Shown piece after piece: positions 13,315-18,327 of a stretch of 18,327 nt of DNA. The notes beneath the pieces were generated by a model. It was given only the letters and a program-made list of their open reading frames with translations, did no database searches and was not told the DNA's origin. Positions within the stretch are counted from its first letter, which is position 1, and each line of letters begins with the position of its first letter. Source of the DNA: an uncultured Fidelibacterota bacterium (GTDB taxonomy: Bacteria; Fidelibacterota; Fidelibacteria; Fidelibacterales; Fidelibacteraceae). The DNA is taken from positions 1 to 18,327 of the forward strand of contig CALMFL010000255.1 of assembly GCA_937862595.1 (NCBI GenBank), given 5' to 3'. Position numbers and translations under genes: made by a program.

Positions 13315-14715
13315 ATGAAACGAAACGCAGTAGCAATCTTGCTGGGGATCACGATGATCCTCTCCTCCGCATCCGCCATCACCAATACCGGCGCCGTCTG
13401 GCTGCTGATCGCCCCCGGCGCACGGGCCGAAGCCATGGGCGAGGCGCAGGTTGCGATCACGGATGATGCGTACGCCTCCTATTATAACCCCGCGGGCCTT
13501 GCCTTTGTAAAACACAATCAGATCGGCGCAATGTATGCCAAATGGCTGCCGAGCCTGGTCAATGACATGTATTATACATTTCTGGCAGGGGCCTATTCGG
13601 TCCCGAATGTCGGCGTGTTCGGCGGACATGCGATCTACCTCAACCTGGGCGAACAAAAATGGACCGACGAGTTCGGCAACGAACTGGGGACCTTCTACAG
13701 TTACATGACGGCGGTCAGCGCCTCCTATGCGACCAAGATCAAAGAAAACTCCGCGATCGGCGTCAACCTGAAGTTCGCCTACCAGATGTTAAGTCCGGTA
13801 GCGACCGGAACGGAACAGACAAGCTCGGGGAACGGCGATTCCTTCCACTTCGGTTTCGACCTTGGGTATCAGATCCGCAATCTGCTGAACGACCGCCTTG
13901 ACCTGGGATTCAGCGTGTCCAATGTCGGTCCGAAGATCGCGTTCGTGGACAAGGCCCAGGCCGACCCGCAGCCGACCAATCTCAAAATGGGACTGAGCCT
14001 GAATATCCTGAAGCATGAACATAACGACCTCTCCTTCGTTCTGGATATCAACCGCATTCTGGCGAGCAGCCATCCTTCCATGGATGCGAACGAAAACTAT
14101 ATCATCGAGCTGGGAAATCCCCTCAAAACGACCTACGGTGAAGAATCCTATACCGACAACTGGTTCGTCGGCATTTTTACCTCGTTTACCGATGACTGGC
14201 GCTACAAGGGCGACATCGATCTGAGCGGTGACTACATCATCGGCGGTTACGATGCGAACGGAAACGAACAGGGCTGGCACAACGCCTACGGCGACCGGAT
14301 CGATTTCGTTCGCCTTGCAGGGACCGAGGGCTACTGGGTCAACACGGAAACCGATGCGATCGTGGACGGTCCGGGAACCTACAGTTCAACCGGGAATCCG
14401 GTCGGATGGGGCGACTTCGGCAGCAATGCGGGCCAGTACACCGAGGATACGCCGGAAGTCGGATCGGCCGCCACCGGCTCGTTCCGGAACGAGCTGAGGG
14501 AATTGATCTACAATACCGGCATTGAATATATCTACAACAAGATGTTCGCGCTGAGGGCCGGCTTTATTTATGATAAGAGCGGTGATGTGATGAGCCCGAC
14601 CGTGGGATTCGGTTTCATTTACAAAGGCCTCGGCTTTGATTTCGCCTATACCGGCGGAAAAGAAGGGCATCCTCTGGCCAATACGATGCGCTACAGCCTG
14701 CGCTACGAATTCTAA
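13315..14715 (+). CDS. PorV/UPF0164-type outer-membrane protein with an extra polar insert
   Basis: The 466-residue product has a signal peptide (MKRNAVAILLGITMILSSASA, cleaved after residue 21). It then carries the PorV/PorQ family signature, APGARAEAMGEAQVAITDDAYASYYNPAGLAF (residues 33-64). Beta strands run to a C-terminal aromatic (YEF), as expected for an outer-membrane barrel. In characterised T9SS, PorV (LptO) shuttles cargo to the attachment complex. Residues about 300-392 form a polar, Gly/Asn/Asp-rich insertion (GYDANGNEQGWHNAYGDR, GPGTYSSTGNPVGWGDFGSN) that makes it longer than the usual roughly 390-residue relatives, as I recall them. The GGGAG ribosome binding site is well placed. 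Its neighbour downstream carries a T9SS sorting domain, which supports a T9SS link. Confidence 0.88.
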   Translation: MKRNAVAILLGITMILSSASAITNTGAVWLLIAPGARAEAMGEAQVAITDDAYASYYNPAGLAFVKHNQIGAMYAKWLPSLVNDMYYTFLAGAYSVPNVGVFGGHAIYLNLGEQKWTDEFGNELGTFYSYMTAVSASYATKIKENSAIGVNLKFAYQMLSPVATGTEQTSSGNGDSFHFGFDLGYQIRNLLNDRLDLGFSVSNVGPKIAFVDKAQADPQPTNLKMGLSLNILKHEHNDLSFVLDINRILASSHPSMDANENYIIELGNPLKTTYGEESYTDNWFVGIFTSFTDDWRYKGDIDLSGDYIIGGYDANGNEQGWHNAYGDRIDFVRLAGTEGYWVNTETDAIVDGPGTYSSTGNPVGWGDFGSNAGQYTEDTPEVGSAATGSFRNELRELIYNTGIEYIYNKMFALRAGFIYDKSGDVMSPTVGFGFIYKGLGFDFAYTGGKEGHPLANTMRYSLRYEF

Positions 14716-14738
14716 TTCACCGTCAACCGGAAAGAATC

Positions 14739-17528
14739 ATGAAAAAAGTTGTCTTATGGGTGTGGATCTTATTCATCTTTATCCCCTTAAATGCAGAAAT
14801 ATTCTTCCCGCTCGTCTCTCCGGGAACGCGCGATTATGTCACGCTGCGCGTTGAATTCCAGACAGACAATCATTGGGTGACCACCGGCGACGGGCGTTTC
14901 CTGACCACCGAATGGACCGGACATGACACAAGCTATGTCCTGGACCCCCTGCCTCATGACCGCGCGTATTTTCGGGCGCATCTCACCTTCATCGACCATT
15001 ACTGGAATTCGGTCTCCGGCGGAAGGATCCGCATCAGTCAGGACGACAGCCTGCTGCTGCCCCTCGGCGGCGAATCCTATGTCCTCAGCCAGCCGATGCG
15101 CTATTACGCCAACCCCGACAGCCTCGATCAGCGGCTGGCCGGACTTGTCTACGAATCGGTGAAAGCGGCCGTGGATTCCGGCGAATTCCAGGCGGACAAC
15201 GACGGCGTTATCATCTATCACGCCGGCGTCGGTCAGGATTTCAATATCGACCTGGACGATTCGCCCTTCGATATCCCTTCCTTTTATTTTGACGACGACT
15301 ATCTTTCAACTTATCTCCCCGCGGAGAAATACGCCTTTCTGACCGCGAACGGATGCCGGCGCGGCGTCGTTCTCCCGGAAATGCAGAATCAGCTAAAGAT
15401 CAACATCGCCCTGAACGGGACCGAGATCCTTCTCACGGGCATGCTCCTGGGTCTTCCGCCCCTTTACGATACGGAAACCGGACGCTCGGGCGCCGGGATC
15501 TTCGGGCTGATGGACCAGGGGTCCAACAATACCGGCGGATTATGCCCCGTTAAGCCAAGCGCTTTCGAACGCTGTCTGCTCGGCGCTTCCCTCCCGGTTG
15601 AGATCACGTCCTCCCGCAGTCTGCGCCTGCTTCCCGATGAGGTCTACCGCCTTTCGGTCAGCAGCAACGAATACTTTCTGATCGAATTCCGCAAAAACAC
15701 GGGCATCTGGGCGGATTCCCTTAACTGGTCACGCGCCGACATCAACGATCCCCTGGCGATGCTCCAGGCCCTGGATTCCATGGGCCTGGTGCAGTACACC
15801 CGGACGAACGGCGTGGTGACCGGCATCAGCAATTACGACCTTTCCCTGCCGGCATCCGGGATCCTGATCTGGCGCATCGTCGAACCGGATGTCATGGGCG
15901 GCAATCCCAACGGCGCCGACGTGCCCATGGTCAACCTCGTTGAAGCCGACGGCGGCGACGATATCGGAAAATACTACGGAACCTTCGACCCTTCGGTCAA
16001 CAACGGCTGGAAATGGGATATGTGGTTCAAGGACAATCCCGGCTTCAACGACAACAATCCGGCCTCCTATAAATTGCAGTTCAACGACACGACACATCCC
16101 GATACGCGCAGCGTCAGCGGCCGGCCCAGCGGGATCGCGATCCGCGATTTTAAGTTTTACGCCGACTCCGCAGTTATTCAACTTGTTATTGACCCGCCGG
16201 CCGACCGGATATTTTCCGGACTGGTCTTTGACGAAATGAGCACCGCCCTGCCGCCCGCGTCTTCCCTTTCAGAGGCCCTGATCGGGTATCGCGACAGTTC
16301 GCTGTTCCTGTACAACGGATCAGGCCTGGTCGAGATCTACCGTCACGCCGATGCCTATGAAAAAGGCCGTACCGCGCTGATTACCTTCGAAAATGACCTT
16401 CTGCAGGTCGTGAACGGGGACGACGGAGCCCGCTTCAGCCGGCTTTCGTATAGCGGTCCGGGCTTAGCGCTGACAGAAAGCGCTTACGGGAACACCACGC
16501 ATTCGATCGATCTCAGCCATATCTCGCTCTGGAACGATTCCCTGTTCCTCCCCCCCGCAGAAACCGGAAATCCCGCCTTCATCCTGGATATCGGCACCTG
16601 GTCCCTCAGCGAACTGGATACCGCTTCGTTTCCCTTCATTCCGTTTGTCATCGATGAGGAATGGGGATATGTCAACGCCCCTGCGGCCGCGGTAATGAAC
16701 AACATGCTGACCGTCGGATATGAATACGGTTTCAGGCCCGCTCTCACGATCTCCCATTTTATCGACGATCTCCCGGAAATTCCCCTGCGCGCCGAAGAGC
16801 ATCAATTCTCGGACATGGTCCCGATCCACCTGAACGATGACGGCGTATTCGAATTTCTTGCCCTGACCGCCTTTAACGGACGGCCGACATTGTCCGCCTT
16901 CACCCAAAGGGGCTATCTGCTTGACGGTTTCCCCGTCTTTAAGAATTACCGGGAGCTCCGGGTCTATTACCTTGACGGCGAACCGAGGATCCTGGCCTAT
17001 GATCCCGCGGGCGTGATCGACGTCTACGAGAAGAACGCCATGCGAGCCTTTTCCCTTCCCGCGCCGGTGAACGCCGCCTCCCTGTTCATGGAACAGGTCT
17101 CCGCCGACACCGCCTGGCTGGTCGCGGACGGCTGCATCTATCAGCTGCCTTCCGATTCCGTCTACTGGGGATACCGCGGCAAGGATGCGGTCCACCGCAA
17201 CGCGCAGCATGCACTGCAGCCTGCCGTCACCGTGGTTTCGGAGACCCTGATCAGGAACGCCCTGATCTACAATTATCCCAATCCCGCGGAGCACGGGATC
17301 ACGAAATTCCGCTATTTCGCGACCGGCGCCGAAAGCGTCAGCATCGATATCTATCAGCTGAGCGGCCGCCATGCGGAAACCCTCACGCAAGCTCCCGTCG
17401 ACCTGCAGTGGAACGAGGTCGTCTGGCGCACGGACCGGTTTGAATCCGGCGTCTATATCGCAAAGGTCACGGTCAGCGACGGGATAAAAACGGAAACCTA
17501 TTTTGTCAAACCCGCGATACTGAAATAA
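14739..17528 (+). CDS. Secreted M6-like protein with degenerate zinc motif and T9SS type A sorting domain
   Basis: The 929-residue product has a signal peptide (cleaved after NA, residue 19). It then shows the M6/immune-inhibitor-A scaffold: PLPHDRAYFRAHLTFIDHYWNSVS early on, GVIIYHAGVGQDF (156-168), GLPPLYD (238-244), GLMDQGS (256-262), ILIWRI (375-380), LVEADGGD (400-407) and HPDTRSVSGRPSGIAIRDF (453-471). The HExxH that should precede GLP reads LLTGM (231-235), so both His and the Glu are lost and peptidase activity is unlikely. Residues about 487-830 I do not recognise. From NYPNPAE (845) to FVKPAILK (929) is a typical type A sorting domain, which directs export and surface attachment by T9SS. 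It starts 23 bp after the PorV-like gene with a GGAAAG site. Confidence 0.85.
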   Translation: MKKVVLWVWILFIFIPLNAEIFFPLVSPGTRDYVTLRVEFQTDNHWVTTGDGRFLTTEWTGHDTSYVLDPLPHDRAYFRAHLTFIDHYWNSVSGGRIRISQDDSLLLPLGGESYVLSQPMRYYANPDSLDQRLAGLVYESVKAAVDSGEFQADNDGVIIYHAGVGQDFNIDLDDSPFDIPSFYFDDDYLSTYLPAEKYAFLTANGCRRGVVLPEMQNQLKINIALNGTEILLTGMLLGLPPLYDTETGRSGAGIFGLMDQGSNNTGGLCPVKPSAFERCLLGASLPVEITSSRSLRLLPDEVYRLSVSSNEYFLIEFRKNTGIWADSLNWSRADINDPLAMLQALDSMGLVQYTRTNGVVTGISNYDLSLPASGILIWRIVEPDVMGGNPNGADVPMVNLVEADGGDDIGKYYGTFDPSVNNGWKWDMWFKDNPGFNDNNPASYKLQFNDTTHPDTRSVSGRPSGIAIRDFKFYADSAVIQLVIDPPADRIFSGLVFDEMSTALPPASSLSEALIGYRDSSLFLYNGSGLVEIYRHADAYEKGRTALITFENDLLQVVNGDDGARFSRLSYSGPGLALTESAYGNTTHSIDLSHISLWNDSLFLPPAETGNPAFILDIGTWSLSELDTASFPFIPFVIDEEWGYVNAPAAAVMNNMLTVGYEYGFRPALTISHFIDDLPEIPLRAEEHQFSDMVPIHLNDDGVFEFLALTAFNGRPTLSAFTQRGYLLDGFPVFKNYRELRVYYLDGEPRILAYDPAGVIDVYEKNAMRAFSLPAPVNAASLFMEQVSADTAWLVADGCIYQLPSDSVYWGYRGKDAVHRNAQHALQPAVTVVSETLIRNALIYNYPNPAEHGITKFRYFATGAESVSIDIYQLSGRHAETLTQAPVDLQWNEVVWRTDRFESGVYIAKVTVSDGIKTETYFVKPAILK

Positions 17529-17529
17529 G

Positions 17530-18327
17530 ATGCATACCCTTAAACGATACATCCTCCCCCTTCTCTTCGCTTTTCTGTGCCTGCCCCCCCTCTTCGCCCA
17601 AAACGAGCCCCATCATCCCGAGCTGAAGTGGCAGACCGTGGAAACGGAACATTTTATCTTTCATTTTCACGAAGGCACCGAATGGTCGGTTCGCATGGCG
17701 ATCGAAGTGGCGGAGACCATTTATCCCCATGTCACGGGACTGTATCAGTGGAAGCCCAAAGAAAAAACGCACATCATCGTCCAGGATACGGATGATTACG
17801 CCAACGGCGGGGCTTATTATTTCGACAATAAGATCCTGATCTGGGCCTCTCCCCTCGAATTCGACCTGCGGGGGAACCATCAGTGGATGTGGAATGTGCT
17901 GACCCATGAATTTTCGCACATCATCTCTCTCGGCGCGTCGATGAAGTATCCCATCACTATCCCCATGTTCTATGTGCAGTGGATCGACCGGGACATTCCC
18001 ATGAAGGAAAATATCGTCCTTGAATACCCGAAAGGGATCGGTTCCTTTCCCATCGCCAACTCCATTGTCCCGATGTGGTGGGCGGAAGGCGTTGCACAGT
18101 ATCAGTATGAACATGCCCGGCACGATTCCTGGGACTCTCACCGCGACATGATCCTGCGCGAAGCGGCGATCAACGAACGGATTATGACATGGAACGATGT
18201 CAGCCATTTCGGCCATTCCGGCATCGGCAACGAGATCGTCTACAACACCGGCTACGCCTTTGCCTCCTATCTTGCGGAAAGGTACGGCAGCAGGATCCAT
18301 GCCGATATCGCCAAAGCCGCGAAAAAC
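17530..18327 (+). CDS. Secreted MA-clan metallopeptidase, 3' end cut by window edge
   Basis: The reading frame runs 266 codons from the ATG at 17530 to the window end without a stop. It opens with a signal peptide (MHTLKRYILPLLFAFLCLPPLFA, cleavage after residue 23, Gln at +1). It contains THEFSHI (H126, E127, H130) and, 56 residues later, WWAEGVAQYQYE (E186), the HExxH...E arrangement of gluzincin 'peptidase MA-like' proteins. GIGNEIVYNTGYAFASYLAERYG follows, typical of that fold. In FCB bacteria such proteins often continue into a TolB-like beta-propeller; that part lies beyond the window. The ATG is 1 bp past the stop of the M6-like gene, so they form one operon. The zinc motif is intact, in contrast to the neighbour. 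Confidence 0.88.
   Translation, partial: MHTLKRYILPLLFAFLCLPPLFAQNEPHHPELKWQTVETEHFIFHFHEGTEWSVRMAIEVAETIYPHVTGLYQWKPKEKTHIIVQDTDDYANGGAYYFDNKILIWASPLEFDLRGNHQWMWNVLTHEFSHIISLGASMKYPITIPMFYVQWIDRDIPMKENIVLEYPKGIGSFPIANSIVPMWWAEGVAQYQYEHARHDSWDSHRDMILREAAINERIMTWNDVSHFGHSGIGNEIVYNTGYAFASYLAERYGSRIHADIAKAAKN

Noticed and set aside
16464..17552. 362-residue open frame on the minus strand
   Set aside because: It lies wholly against the M6-like gene, has no recognisable motif, and the plus-strand frame has a signal peptide and sorting domain. GC-rich third positions commonly create such frames.
17506..18300. 264-residue open frame on the minus strand
   Set aside because: It is antisense to the MA-clan metallopeptidase, whose plus-strand frame has HExxH, a downstream Glu and a signal peptide.

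Overview
The window carries a bacterial chromosome segment that fits the Fibrobacteres-Chlorobi-Bacteroidetes (FCB) group. It is probably a lineage outside the classical Bacteroidota, such as Marinimicrobia, Cloacimonadota, KSB1 or a relative; the sequence alone cannot settle which. FCB-type markers are a C-terminal type A sorting domain of the type IX secretion system (T9SS), a PorV/UPF0164-type outer-membrane protein, a short glycogen-synthase-like protein paired with a DUF4270/DNRLRE-like lipoprotein, and a secreted MA-clan metallopeptidase. Two features differ from typical Bacteroidota. Many genes have clear AGGAG-type Shine-Dalgarno sites. The promoters look like a cross between TTGACA/TATAAT and the Bacteroidota TAnnTTTG element. 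I see no mobile element, CRISPR array, tRNA or rRNA.

Left part (1-6060), mostly minus strand and housekeeping: a HIT-family protein cut by the window edge; the ribosomal pair rplU-rpmA with its own promoter and terminator; an nfeD-qmcA-yjbQ operon (membrane NfeD/SPFH pair plus a YjbQ/UPF0047 enzyme); and a secreted YtfJ-like thioredoxin-fold protein. Divergent from ytfJ is a plus-strand PHP-domain phosphoesterase. Its end meets, tail to tail, a minus-strand AI-2E/PerM-family membrane protein.

Middle part (6247-13123): one consensus promoter precedes seven tightly packed or overlapping plus-strand genes. These are a glycogen-synthase-like protein that has lost the catalytic hallmarks, a surface lipoprotein, an outer-membrane beta-barrel protein, a TPR (lipo)protein, then rpiB, glyA and nrdR. 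The first four look like an envelope module. The last three are a familiar pentose/one-carbon/ribonucleotide-reductase-regulation cluster, apparently co-transcribed with it.

Right part (13124-18327): an approximately 190-bp leader with a promoter-like element and a terminator-like hairpin directly before the ribosome binding site leads into a PorV-like barrel. Next comes a 929-residue secreted protein that keeps the M6 (immune-inhibitor-A-like) scaffold and a T9SS sorting domain but has lost the HExxH zinc motif. Last is a secreted MA-clan metallopeptidase with intact HExxH and downstream Glu, cut by the window end. PorV is the T9SS shuttle protein in well-studied systems, so PorV beside a T9SS cargo is coherent. 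The core T9SS machinery is not in this window.

The most unusual observations are the two apparent pseudo-enzymes (GT5-like and M6-like), the possible attenuator before the PorV gene, and the hybrid promoter consensus shared by several unrelated genes.
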